This document shows positions 36,347 through 51,300 of a DNA stretch of 64,000 nt, in pieces; position 1 is the stretch's first letter, and the number at the start of each line of letters is the position of its first letter. The notes under the pieces were generated by a model. That model had not been told where the DNA came from and searched no databases. It saw nothing but the letters and a program-made list of their open reading frames with translations. Source of the DNA: Reticulitermes speratus (Eukaryota; Arthropoda; Insecta; Blattodea; Rhinotermitidae). The position numbers were made by a program, and so were the translations under genes. The stretch lies in NCBI GenBank assembly GCA_021186555.1, contig JAJKFL010000006.1, positions 1,847,501 through 1,911,500 of the forward strand. The letters run 5' to 3'.

Positions 36347-39300
36347 GGGGGGGGGGGGGGGGGGGGGCAAGCAAGCAAGCAAGCCTATTTGATTCGGGAT
36401 GCAATATTTGTGTTTCTAAATGCAAGTCTGGCTATAACAACAGTTTTTCATGCCATTACAAACTCTCATAGTAACAGAATCTGTATTGGTCTAAAACAAA
36501 AACAATGGCTAAACTGAATGGCATTAAGTTTCATTTAATTACATATTTTTCAATGAAAATTATGGGTGGTAGAACAAGTAACAAAGTTTCCAGTTACACA
36601 GTTTTGAGTTATTTGGACACCTGTGGGAATAACCACTGCGTTTAAGCTTATCACATTTCTATTACACTTACCCTTTGCAAATTTTGGTGGACAATTTTCT
36701 AGACACTGTTCAAAGAGATCTCTTGCTCTTTCAAGTTTTGTTCCACCATAGCGTTTTAGGAACTTGGTCAAGTACGTGTTCCATATATCATACACATTCG
36801 GCCACTTAAACAGGGCGATTCCTTTTTCATATGCCTGCAACATAATAAAATATTATAACAAATAATTCACAAGCCTTTTGACCATTGTAACGCTATACAA
36901 GTTGTTCTGTTAGGTGGATTTACTCACACCTCCATGTTATCTGCATACACAGCTTTCCACTTACTTCTATTGCCTGGCAATGGCACAGACTGATATGAAG
37001 ATTCTGTGAACACACCACACTAACCACTAAACAACTAATATGATCTGTGGAAGGTACTGAACTCAAGGCCCTGAACATGGCTCTAGTATACAGACGTCTA
37101 GACCAACAACGTCTTCTATCAATTTACTCTTATTTCACTGGTGGGAATGCAATGGGAAATTACAGAGTACATATATACAGCTGAGTCAAATTAAAACCTT
37201 AACATTTTTTACCATCCAAATTCATGCACACAGGTTCAGTACAGCTTTGCGATTTTTCCAACAGTCCCAGAGCTACATGATTCAAACCCATGCTGATGGC
37301 TTGCTGTACGGGCAGCTGCACACACTTTTAAGTTTTTCAGTTGACTAACAGTCATAAAATAAAATAAAAACTCTTCTGTATAACAGCACCTGATAACCTC
37401 AAGATGATAGCTACCACAAAAACAGAACAAGGACTCCCATCTATGTAAATTCTTATACAAGATTTCTGATTTTCACAGGAGTGAGGATGCACAGTACAGT
37501 CTTCAAGGTCATGACACAAGTAGTCTGGTAGGTGGCCACCAATGCTACAGAGAAAAATAATGCTTCCATCTTCAGAGTATAAGTGGGCTTTTACATCCAA
37601 AAACATGTATTCATGAGCAGACTTACTCTGAAGGCTTCTTCAAAGTATTTATGTTCTTCAAGAAACAGGGCATAGTTGATGATAATCTGTGGTGTAGCAA
37701 TTTTTAAGTCTATGATACGATCATATACCGCTTTGCAGGACTGCAACAAAGAAGTAATAAAATGCATTAAATGTGCCTCATGCCCGTTTGCAGCAATGCA
37801 ATAAAACGATGCACAGCCTGCACAGACATTCCACTGGCAGCCAAACAACAGGCTCAAACATTTCACAGAAATCCTGCATAAATTTAGAATCTTTCTTTAA
37901 TTTAAAAGTAATTCTAAAGACAATAAGTTAAACTGTTACACAACAGGGAGACACAAAACATTTCATAAACAATGTATGGCTAGGATATGCATTTTCCATT
38001 TCCAATACAGTGTATTGGTAGGGGGGGACCAATACAGAGGGTTCCAAAATCACCAGATTTAAATCAATTTGACTACACCTTCCAGGTAAAGTTGCAAGAT
38101 TACAGTGTCAAAATTCCTACAGTAGGTTACCTACTACAATAAGCTGATGAAGTCTGCCAATCCATTACACGAGACATGCTGTGAAAAATTCAAACATGAA
38201 GTTTCATCTGCAATTATGTCTCAAGATAGGGGGTGGACATACTGAGAAATTTTGTAAATATTTTTGTAAATAAAGTACTTCCCCTGTTATTCCATACTTT
38301 AAAGACACACTGTTGCATGTATCACATGCAAATTTTATTTTTTAACAAAAAATTTCCCTCTCATTTACAATTTAAAGTGTCATAACCTGTACCTTATGGA
38401 TTCATTTGGACAATACAATGTGTACATTAGGAACTGTGCCACGTCGCCAAATCTTCACTATTTTTGTACCACCAGACACGTAACAAAATTCCATTACCTT
38501 GAACGTGCCAAAGCTTTCCTCCAAATCTGCATACATTGACCATAATTTGAGAGATTTGTACAATCTCATCTGTACCGTTTCAGTCTCATCATGATACGCC
38601 ACCTTCCGCGGGGGCATTACAGTTGCCTTCTGCATTAACTTCACTGCTTCCTCATAATTCCTTAAAAGAAATCATTTATACTGAGCACATGAAGTTCTTA
38701 TTACATATAAGAAAAATGATCAGATGCGAGTTTTCATTCCAAACAATCCATTCAAAACGGCACTTCAGTAGATAACACTGTTTTATACATCACTGAATAT
38801 AAACATACATAAAGATTTATAAAACACGCTGCTCTGAATAAATGCATCCTCTTCTTGACTACATTTCAGAGCACATGTGTAACAGTTTCCAATGAAGTGG
38901 CATCAGAATACATGTTAAATGAGTGACACTGTATTTACACAGTTAACCCATAAGATAAAATATTGATAACACAAATTTCTGCATGTTCTGATAAGGGTAT
39001 TGTTTGTACGCAGGTCTAAACTATGAGGTTCATGAAGTTTTTATTGTAACACAATAAACTGTAATACAAAGTAAGGTATCTTCCACACAAAGCACTGCTA
39101 TGGGAGTACAGATTTATTGATCACATGCTGTCACAGTACTTCACGTGGAAACACGACATTCATGTCCTCTGGGATGTGACGCTGTGTCATTGGGTAAGTA
39201 ATTTCCAATGTTTTGAGATGTTAGGAACTACTTGCCCAATGATACAGCATCACATCAGAGAAGACTCGTAACTTCCGTAATTATTTATTTCCCTGTTGGT

Positions 39301-42300
39301 ACAATGAGTGTGACATAAATGAATTGTATCTATTGGAAGAAGTCTCAGAAAGAAAGCACGTCAAAGTGCTGTTCCTGCTTATCACACATCAGCCAGGGCA
39401 CACATGACGCTATACCAATACAAACTGCAGACTTACTCGTGCCGGATCTCCATCTCAGCCCTCTCACACCAAACAGATGCCAAGTCATCAACTTTGTTAT
39501 AAGGAACATGAGCAGCCTTCTCAAAAACCACACGTGCATCATCAATTTGCCCGTTGTCTTCATAAAATTTGGCAAATGCTACCCAGAGGGTGTGGAGTTT
39601 ACCAACTGCAAGTTTTGGGTCCACAGTCTGCACAGCTTCTGTGTACGTGTTGATGATCTGAAACAAGTAGAGACTGGTGTCATGGTAATGCTCTACAGTA
39701 GCATTTCAGAGGCAACACGTTCACATCTCAGCCAATACACCACCTAACAAGTAGAGACTGGTGTCATGGTAATGCTCTACAGTAGCATTTCAGAGGCAAC
39801 ACGTTCACATCTCAGCCAATACACCACCTAACAAGTACAGACTGGTGTCATGGTAATGCTCTACAGTAGCATTTCAGAGGCAACACGTTCACATCTCAGC
39901 CAATACACCACCTAACAAGTAGAGACTGGTGTCATGGTAATGCTCTACAGTAGCATTTCAGAGGCAACACGTTCACATCTCAGCCAATACACCACCTAAC
40001 CTCACTGAGAATTGTCATGATTTTTCTCCATCTCTGCAGACAGATGATGGGATAGCACTCAGATTAAAGCAAAACCACTTATTTTCTATTTCTTTCCATT
40101 TTATCATTTGCCAGTCCTTCTACCATTGACACTATAGCCTGGAATACAGCATCAAAATATACGAACAGTTAAGGCATCCTCATTATAAACACAAAATTTA
40201 ATCCAGTCAGTGGACTCTTTTCAGTAAGGTTTGTTTCTCAAATTCTCATATGGCTCCCCATTACGAGGGTGTTTTAACATGTTATTTAACAACACTGTTC
40301 ATTATTTCCATTTCATAGTATCGGTGACAGATGAGTGAATGAGTATGGAGCACCGGTGGAGTGTTACTGACAGGGGAAGCAAGGTGGTCAGAGAAAAACC
40401 TGTCCTAGTCACAATCTGTCCACCACAAATCCCACAAGGACTGACCTGGGACTGAACCCCAGCCTCAGCAGTGACAGGGATGTGACTAACCAGTTGTACA
40501 GGACACAGCAGATCACAGAAACCTAGTGGGAAGAGAAGTTTACGAAGACCAAAGATGAGAGGCCACAGAACAACAAGAAGGTGCCTGACAGTACAAATAC
40601 CTCATATTACCTCATGGGGCTTCCCTTCATACAATACAACTCTCTTGTGCCACTCGTGTACATTGTGTGGGTTCTGTCGCAATAACACAGAATTCAAAAG
40701 CAGGAGCCTTCGTTCCATGAGATGCTCAAATCGAGCCAGACGCAGCTCCAAGTCTATGTCATCTGCAAACAAAATGTGCAGTCAATGGAGGTTTGATAAT
40801 ACATCTAGCACATGACCATCTGTCTTTCAAGTCTCTGAAACTACAAATTTAATACACATTCACAGTACATTATATTTAATTATACAGTGTTTCTTTTACT
40901 GTTTCCCTTAGCACGGCAGCTGTCATGGGATGTGTGAGCAGATGCACACTTTATGCACAATAAAGCTGCTGTACTTGAAGAAATGACAAAAGAAATGCCC
41001 TGAAGTTTTCGTAACATTAGAGTCATATTGTTGTCCTCCACCTTATGACACTATGTGAGTAGCAAAGCTCTGGAACATACTGCCTCCATCTTCAGGGCAG
41101 AAGACGGCAGCGCTATAAATTAAAGGCATATATACCTCCATAACCCTGGTATTCATGCACCAGATTACACTGTCATAAATCAAAAGACAACCACCAGTCA
41201 GTTCTGTTATTAGATGTGTTTCGTTAATACAAATTGGATGTAACGTGATTAATAAATAGGTGAATTCTGTTTGTGTAATGCGAACTTCCACATACATGTA
41301 TCGGCTATTACACAATTTCAGCAGCCAGCGTGAAGACACAAGGTTGGACGACAGGGTCAAATTTGTTCTGATACGACCCCCCTTTTATTACACAATTTGC
41401 CATAATGCAAGGTCTCACAAGAACTCAGGTATCGCATTATAGCAGAAGTGACTGTATGGACTACATACAATGCTCACAATTACAGTCTCAGCAGTATGCC
41501 AGGAGTTTTCCCTTGCAAGTCTGAATGTTTCAGAACTAAAAAAATTACTTTACTGATCATTACCTTCTTCTGTTGGATTGGGATTTCCTGCTGCTTCCTC
41601 CATTCTCTTACTCAAACTCAGTTCTTCAAATTGTGCATAAGCATCAAACACTTGAGTGAAGTCTCTCACTGTGGTCACTGTTTGAATAGCCTCTTCATAA
41701 ATGTCCCGGGCCTGTGACCAGCAATCAGACAAATCCCAGACACATGACACTGGTTACTAGTACACTGCAATGTTTCAGGTTTCAGATAGGGTACAATTTT
41801 GAAACAAAACCAGCAAACCTGAATTGCTTAACCCTAAAAACAAATGCATTATTATCCTTTAAAATATCAGGAACTACTCGCCCAATGACAATGTGTCACA
41901 TCCCAGGGGACTTGGATCTTCAGAACTAGTGGACATACTTCTGTTATCAGAAGATCTCAACACAACCTTCCATTAAACTCTACTACTTAGAAATCACTGT
42001 ATTCATTTTTATCTGAATAGATTTCTTAACTCTTTCATCTGTAATTATTGACACTTACCCTCTCGAACAGGCCACTGCGAACATAATAATCTGCCAGAGA
42101 GTTCCACAGATGACCTAGCTGATCTGTGTATCTTCTAAGGCCACCCCGAATAATAGCATCAACATTCAGAGATCTAAAAGCACACCACATTACAATGAAG
42201 TATTGCAAACATCAGCAATACTGCTTGATTTAGACATGAGTGATATTGCTAATTTAGACATCACAGACATTGCTTGATTTTACACATGACGTCAGATTCT

Positions 42301-45300
42301 TCTAAAATACCAGTAAATTTCTATGAGATGGCAAGCATCATATCCCAGTAGACATTAACCTTCTAAAATCAAACAGGTTTTACAGAATGCAAAAAACATG
42401 GCTGATCTGCAAAACTCACAACATTCCTTTATCACTAGCAGAATCAGTAAGTTACAGAATGCACCATTTTGCTTCAAAACATTTCACGTGCCATACTTTT
42501 GGTTAAATATGTTAACATGAGGACTTTGGAAAAAAGTATAAATAAATTTCAGCTCACGCTGCAGAACTTTAAAATAATAATGTACCAAAGCAACAATTGT
42601 CTTACCTTACTTTATCAGGATTCCTTGAAATCAATTCACAAAGTTCATTCCACAGCTGATGATTTGACTTGCCGTGCTTTGACACAAAATCTTCTTTGTT
42701 TACAACATGAGCTAACTTCACAGCTGCTTCATCCAATCGTCCTATTGATATCAAATATTCAATATAGTCTTCTGCATCTTCAGGGTATAACTATGAAACA
42801 CAAAAAGCATATTTAAAAGAATACCTCTCCTACTAATTTACCTTAATCTGCTTAATTTTAAAGCATGTACAAATGCACTGCATGTGCTCAAACAATGTGA
42901 ACATCACGGTAACAGGCACATGCGCGTCAATGTTGGTCACACTAAGCACATTGCACATTAAAATTTACCAATGTTTTGGAGGAACCCACTGTCTCCAGCA
43001 GAGATTCATCCAAAGGTCAGAAAATTTCTACCCGAATACTCGGTGTCACAACCCAGGAGACAATATTCTTCACAATTTTAAACTTACAAATTAAAATGTT
43101 CTACTTACCTTAAGATAGCGTCTAAAAACTCTAACAGCTGTTTCAGGAATGTCATGCATTTGCAGAAACTTCAGATACAGAGGCCAGACACGATGATGCT
43201 GTGTAATAGGAAGTGCGCGAAGGGCACGGTCAAACACTTGTCGTGTTCTTGTTATGCGACACTGGTCCATCAAGAACCGGCAGTAGTCAAGCCAAATTCG
43301 TGGCATCTGGGATACAAAGAGACAGTGCAACAGACATGTGACTTGCCACTATCACAAACATTAAACTTACAGAGGCAACAACATAACAAATTTCTGTTTA
43401 CATTTCCTACAAGTTTGTACATTGTTTGGTACAGAATTAATCCAGACACCAACATAAAACATGGTGAAATTTCAAATGCTTTACAATGTGTAAGCCAGAT
43501 TTCCTGAAATGATTATGTGGTGCACTAACAGGATATAATACAACTGTGCGCCTCTAGGTACCACTGAGCTGATTTACTGTGAATCAGTGTGGTGTGAGTG
43601 TAATGAAATGTTGCATTCCTGTCTGACTGACATTTAAGTGTGTCTGTGTTAAAGTGCATTCTGTGACTGTTGTGTAGCCCAGTGTAATGGCAAACCTTAA
43701 GGAACAGAGAATTTGCATCAACTTTTTTTAAGCTTGAAGAAAAAAACTTCTGAGACTTATGATACGCTTAATAAAGCCTTTCATGATGCCAAGAGTAGAG
43801 CATGAACCTTTGAATGGTATTCACATTTCAAAAGTGGCCAAACTCTGTTGAGGAGTGTGAAAGTTCAGGTCACCCATCGTCAAGCATAACTGACAAAAAT
43901 GTGGAAAAAGTCCACCAGTCATCCACAAGGACAAATGGTGTATGATCAATAATATTTGTAACATTCAAGGCCTATCATAGGGCACATTCCAACACACTTT
44001 AAATGAAGGTTTAAATGTAGGCAGCTGGCTGCAAAATTTGTCCCCCATCTGCTGAACGATGACCACAAACAAAACTGTCTGTGTGCAATGACCTGCAAGA
44101 TGAGGCCAAAAAGGACAGAAACTTGCTTTGCAATGTCAGTAACAGGTCACACGATGAAAATCTAGCAAATGGGATGAAGAATTGAAGATATTTCAAAGAT
44201 TCAACCTGAATGACATGCAATACAGGGCAGCATCTTGAAGCAGGAGTTGCAGAGATGTATCCAGCAATGGGAGAGGCACTGGGCATGGTATATAAACTCC
44301 GAAGGGTCCTACTTTGAAGGGGGCAATACTGACCTGTTACTAAGGTAATCCAACTATTGTAATACTGCGCCAGTACAGAAAGTCTTGGCTCATACCTTGT
44401 ATACTGCAATTCTTCTACAATGCTGGATTTACAAGAAGGCAACCATTGCATTGAAGTGAAACTGACTCTATGTACTCTGATGCAATCAAATTCAATGAGC
44501 TGTTTCAAAACCAATTCTAACACTTGGTGAATGATATAGTCTGAAAGTACATGGTCACTATTTCACCTGACAATTATGGTTTGTCAGTTCTCCCTGCTAC
44601 CTCACCATGTGTGTGGGCGGTTGGCCGAGTGAGCTACAGTAATACAATGAACGAGTCAACAGGAAGTGACATCAACAGCTGGCAGATAAAACAATAACTG
44701 TCTTTCATCAACAGAGTTCAGTATTACTAATAGCTAACAAGGGTACTACATGTCATCTCTTCTGCACAACAGAGGTTTTCATGTCCACAGACAATAAATT
44801 CAAGTTACATGGAATACAAACTTCCTCAATAGTTGCACTTTACACATTTCTAGCATTCATAACAGCATACACAACTCACCTTATGCATGAAGACCAAAGA
44901 TCTCTCAAAAGTGTTATTTACATCTTCATACGAGGGATCTGTTATGTAGCGTCCCTTGATTTGCCTCCTCCGGAGCTTCAGATAACTGTACCACAGTTTG
45001 TAGCTGGGAAGAAAAATATTCTCACAGAAGTATAAGAGTTACCATTTACTAGACACATGTCCATCATATACCAAGCTGCCATAACGTTCACATGCCAGTC
45101 CACAGCTACACTTCTCTTTTTCCTTAACCTTTATCATTCTATGCGACCATAAGCTGGTCTCTAAAATGTACTGGCAAAGGGCCTAGCATTGCCATATGCT
45201 GGTCTTTGTGTGCTTGCTTTGTAGCAATTTAAATGTCCACACTAAGCCAGAAAAACTCAGAGCGTCAAGAGGTACAATTGGCATTTAAGTGAGTCTCCTA

Positions 45301-48300
45301 CAGGTTAGGAAATCACACCTGGTAACCATGGTAATGCTCTATCAGAGTACTACCACCTGGTTTTACAACTGTACTATATGCTTGATGCTCAATTGTTTTT
45401 TCTGCCTCAGTGCATAGCCCACAGAATACAAACACCCCAGTAACGAGGGCAACCATGCTTGATACTCAGCAGTTTCTTCTTCTGCCTCAGCGCATACCCC
45501 ACAGACAGGGTTCCCAGTCATCCAGTTTTTCCCCGGACTGTCCTGTTTTTAAACGAAATGTCCTGATATCCCAAGAATTGTTTTTGGGATGCTCATAAGT
45601 CCCACTTTTTGATGGGGTAGATTTCTCGTCTCCATTGCTGCAATAACACAATTTGTCCATATTCTACACCGATGTCTAGCAAGGTCTATGTTTGATATCT
45701 TTGGTTTCTAGCGGTCTTAAAGCACCTGTGTATGTATGAGTGGCAGCTGATCTGTGGAAAATGCATTCCATTTTTTCCCCAAATGTTCCAGGCTTTTAGT
45801 AGAGATTTACAAAAATGTCCCAGTCTTCCTTAAAAGTATTATGGAAACCTTACTCACACAAAAAGACTCACTCACACCAAGAGTGTGACTCACATTTGGT
45901 ATTACATATACACAGATAATGTAACAAAAAATGGCCTGTTCCGGCTTCACAATGACCATCTCTTTCTTGGATGTCCCATGTCTCTTCTACCTTCGGGATT
46001 ATATTCGAAGGCGATCTTCAGAATTCGTGGTCCATCCATTCTTTGTAAATGTTCTTCCCATCATATCCTGTAGCCATCATTATTTACAATTATGATAGTG
46101 ATGTTTAGTTCTTGTCTAATATCCTAATATCTTCATTGCAAAAGCAATCCAGTCTTGTACAGGTTTTGACTGAGCTTAAATAAACCATTTCTGTGGCAGA
46201 CAGGATCTGCACTCTTCTGGGATATTTCGTGGCATCATGTGGTAATTGTTTACCGACATTTCGGGACAACATACCGATCCCATCTTCATGGGCCAAGAGT
46301 CCGGACTCCTGACCCGTGAAGATGGGATCGATACGTTGTCCCGAAACGTCGGTAAACAATTACCACACAACGCCGCGTAATATCCCAGAAGAGCGCAGAT
46401 CTCATCTACATCATGGTAGAAGCCTAAAATCAACATTTCTGTGGCAGTCAGTGAACTATAATCTTTTGATAAGTTCTAAAAGGTTCTGATGACGGTATGT
46501 AACATTGAGAACTAATGGATTTCTGGACTCTGCCCATCGTCCGGAAATCTAAAATAACTAGATAACTTCCACCCTACACTACGCAGGGGTTTTTCATGGA
46601 CTTGGTTTGATGCACAGAATGTTTACTTCCTATTCTATCTTGGTTCCACGTCTGTTCTTGTATACGATAATTTTTTATTGCTTATTGATCACTCTGACAT
46701 ATCCTGGTCTCAGGTACTCATATAGCTGTGGTTTAACTGGCTTAGGTTGTCCAGTGATTGAGGTTAGCTCTATCTACGGGACCCAACAGAGTAGGTGTCT
46801 CCCTACCCCTTCACCTGAGGACTGAAGCAGATCCAGTTCCTGAAACGTCCTGTTATCCAGTTATTTTAGATTTCCGGATGATGGAAAAAGTCCAGAAACC
46901 CATTACTTCTCTATAATCTTTCGGTTCAGTACCCATTTTTCACTACCATACAATAAGGCGGGCACAGCCATCACCTTGTAGAATTAAAAATTAGGCCAAA
47001 GGCCTAACCCTTGAAAGGATGATGATGGTGATGACAGATAATGTAACATAACCTGGTGCAAGACAATGACCACCTCCATAAACATCAATCAAAACTGTGG
47101 GGCAGAAGCAAGTGACAGAGAGAAACTGTACTTCTGGTATTAAGCTTCGTCTGTTTATTACAAATGTACCTGATTTATCGAACCTTTCAGTGCTGAGTTT
47201 CATTCAGAACTAAAGCTCCACCAAATGAAACTCAACACTGAAGAAGAGCTTTACTGTCAGTGCCTTTAAACTACACTTTAGCATATGCCATTAGGAAGGT
47301 CCAAGTAAACCAGGAGGAACTGAAGATGACAGGGACACACCAGCTTCTAGTCTACATTGAAAATGTTTATTTAATGGAGAAAAAGCATAACACTAGTACA
47401 GAGGCTTCTCTGAAAGCAAATGCTCAGAAAATTTTGTATAAATTAATGTCTTACAAACAGAATGCAAGACAAAATCACTACATAAAGACAACTAATAAAT
47501 CCTTTGAAAGTGCGGTAAAGTTCAAAGATTTGGGAATGAAATTACAAAATCAAAAGGCATGAATGAAGAAATACATCCCTTCTTTCACTACCTTGGTGAA
47601 ACTCCCCAACTGGTTAGCAATGTAGTTCTCCCCTGTCCTATTAGGCTGTCAACTCTCACACCTTCCCAACTGCCAGCTCTATATAACAGAACCCATGTAC
47701 CAAAAGATTCATTCATCCTGAAGATGGCAACTGTAGATCTCTGGGGTCTGCCAAAACATTGGGAAATGCTCTTTTCTCTATGTGGCCTAATCCCAAAAGG
47801 CGATTTAATGCAATTATCTATTTCACTTTAATCTAAAATCACGGTGCATTTTTGACAATCACTATTTAAAACACCAACTGGATGCACCTTTATTCTAAAA
47901 ATGTGTAGATCTTTAAAACATTTCAATGAAACCCGACACATGTTTCGGTTCTGTACAGAGCCATCCTCAGGGGTTTTCTTGTCACTAAAACTGCATATAA
48001 TTTATAATAAAGCGTCATTTCCTTGGTTCAATTTGTAAGCACAGTTTTTCACTTTCACTGTTATAACAGTTTACACATTTTTAGAATAAAGGTGCATCCA
48101 GTTGGTGTTTTAAATAGTGATTATCTATTTCACGTTTACTTTCGTGTTTCATAAAGGAAAGTTTCTGACTTACGTAATACTGCATACCTTCCTGGCAGTT
48201 CTTTCAGGGCCCTTTCAAAGATAACATTAACAGTGTGTCTGGGACTCCCCTTCTTGTGTTCAATGTACCGCAGCCAGTGCTTAACAGAAAAAGGATTCCG

Positions 48301-51300
48301 TAGTATTTCTTCTTCATATGGCAAATCATCTTCATTCTAGTGGAAATAAGACACAGATTAAATTTAAATGCACATGGAAGTTGAAAAAAATAAGGTAACT
48401 GTGAAGTCAAGAACTTTAATCTGACTTCAGTGCATACATGGCACAAGAGTAGCAGATGGTGCACATCCGACATCCATGTAGTCACCAGCATATCCCAGCA
48501 TAAAAGAAATGAATGTCAAGTTTCTAAAGTTGGGATGTGACAGCTTGTGTCACAATGGCATCTGCTGCAAATTGCCTGCCAGCCAGGTGCTTCTTAAGGA
48601 GTCCAAAGAGATGTAAATTACTGCAACTGATTATGGTGCTATGGCTATGAGGCTATCAACTGATTATGGTGCTATGGCTATGATGCTATCAACTGATTAT
48701 GGTGCTATGGCTATCAACTGATTATGCTGCTATGGCTATGACGCTATCAACTGATTATGGTGCTATGGCTATGATGCTATCAACTGATTGTGGTGCAATG
48801 GCTATGAGGCTATCAACTGATTATGGTGCTATGGCTATGAGGCTATCAACTGATTATGGTGCTATGGCTATGATGCTATCAACTGATTATGGTGCTATGG
48901 CTATGATGCTATCAACTGATTATGGTGCTATGGCTATCAACTGATTATGCTGCTATGGCTATGACGCTATCAACTGATTATGGTGCTATGGCTATGATGC
49001 TATCAACTGATTATGGTGCTATGGCTATGAGTCTATCAACTGATTATGGTGCTATGGCTATGAGGCTATCAACTGATTATGGTGCTATGGCTATGACGCT
49101 ATCAACTGATTATGGTGCTATGGCTATGAGGCTATCAACTGATTATGGTGCTATGGCTATGACGCTATCAACTGATTATGGTGCTATGGCTATGAGGCTA
49201 TCAACTGATTATGGTGCTATGGCTATGACGCTATCAACTGATTATGGTGCTATGGCTATGACGCTATCAACTGATTATGGTGCTATGGCTATGACGCTAT
49301 CAACCACTACCCTACAGTCCTTATTTCACACCCAGTGATTTCCATCTTCTTGGACCACCTCTTTCTTACAAGCCCAGCCAAGAAGGACCTTTCCCCTCTT
49401 TACATCCAGTTTCTGAAACACTGTGTTTTAAAAATCCACGAAGATGGACGGTATCCACAATAACAATTACGCCTACTATAACACACCATCACATAAAACA
49501 TTCAGAATTGGACAGAGTACAATGTTTTTCACCAACTAAATGCACTTGTTATAAAAACACTAAAATATTCTAAAACTGTTTGATAAAAAGCCCCGACATG
49601 TTTTGGCTCACCAATGAGCCATCCTCAGGGGGGTCACAACTGACTGTTCTCAAAACACGTACATATGTTAAAAACCTCTGTAGAGGTATATGGTCAACGT
49701 TGACGTTGACGTTGACCATATACCTCTACAGAGGTTTAACATATGTACGTGTTTTGAGAACAGTCAGTTGTGACCCCCTGAGGATGGCTCATTGGTGAGC
49801 CGAAACATGTCGGGGCTTTTTATCAAACAGTTTTAGAATATTTTAGTGTTTTTATAACAAGCGCATTTAGTTGGTGAAAAACATTGTCTAGAATACAATG
49901 TATTTACATTCCATATGCCCTTCATAGGACTATGCCAAGGATGCAGAATATGTCATACTATAACACAGTATTTGTTGCAAACGCAAATATAGATATGAGT
50001 ACATAATAAATGTCTACTTAGAGTTAGAGTAAAAATAACTGAATTACAGAACCATCACCATTCTTAACTACGTGTTTCACAATAGCTGAGGAGGTATAAT
50101 GGGCAAATTCTTGTGCAAAGTAGTCATATACTCTTTTAATGCTTGCTTAAATACTTTCATATAATTTACACTTTTGATGGTCAGTGGAAGATCACTGAAT
50201 AACTTGAATCCAGCTAACTCCTTTTTAGGCACGTTTGCAAAACTGCAACAAGTGACTGTTAGCTTCATCATGTCTGTCTGTCCATCAGCATGCAACAACT
50301 CTGCTCCCACTGGGCGGATTTCACGAACCGGGTCTCTTTCCTGGGGGTAAAGTGACCAGTATGTAGTGTTGACCACCCACCCCATCTATCACTGACGTTA
50401 AAGAAAGAGTAGACCTATTTATAACTCTCTTCCCCTCTGAGCCTTCATGGCATGTTCTAGGGTGAACTATACCTTTTACATTTCACGCTCAATGACTTCT
50501 TTCCGAAAATCATGCCATTTATGAGATAATGTGGAAAAATATGGTAAAGCCAGACAGGCCACATATGACAATATAACACGGCGCATGCGCTTTGCATGCT
50601 GGATAACTAAAGCTACTGGCCCACACTCAGAATATGTAATACTTATTGCTTTTCCATGGCAATAATGGTTACGCAATGTGTCTCAATGTTACCCTATACT
50701 TACACTGCCTGTCTTCTTCATACTTATTGAGGTTAGTATCTGGCACTCTAAAGGTCATACCTCCATCTTGCACTATGTTGTGCATATATAACTTTGTTCA
50801 CAATTTGCTTATGTTGTCCACAACAATGATGATACTCACTGTAAATATTCTCTGGTTAGCAGAAAAGTACTGAACTTCCTTAATATTCCTTTACAGGGAA
50901 CCTTCCTTTCAGTGCTTGCCATTATTCCAGTAATTTTACTTTGGACATAAAATACTTTCTGATGTTTGATGACTTTGCCCAGAAGATTATTCAGTATGAT
51001 ATGGTGGAATGGTAATGAGTGAAATAAATTAAGTTAGGTTTTCTCCTTTCAAGGGTAATATGGATGTCCTTATGGTATAGGATGCTGAATTCTGTTTAGG
51101 CAAAATATATTAATTATATTTTCCACATTAAATTACTGTCAACTTGTAAGCCAAGGAATGCAGTTATTCCTACTGCTTGTCCTGTTATTCTCATATCCTA
51201 TATGTTGATAAATACAAGTTTTGTTGTTAGTAAAAAACTGAAATTTGTTTCATCAAAATTTAATGCAAGTGTATTTGCTTTAAACAATTTGTTCAAGACA

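Noticed and set aside
48699..49338. Coding repeat protein ([10 protein letters not shown] units)
   Set aside because: A minisatellite in SYF1 intron 1 with no splice context or start.
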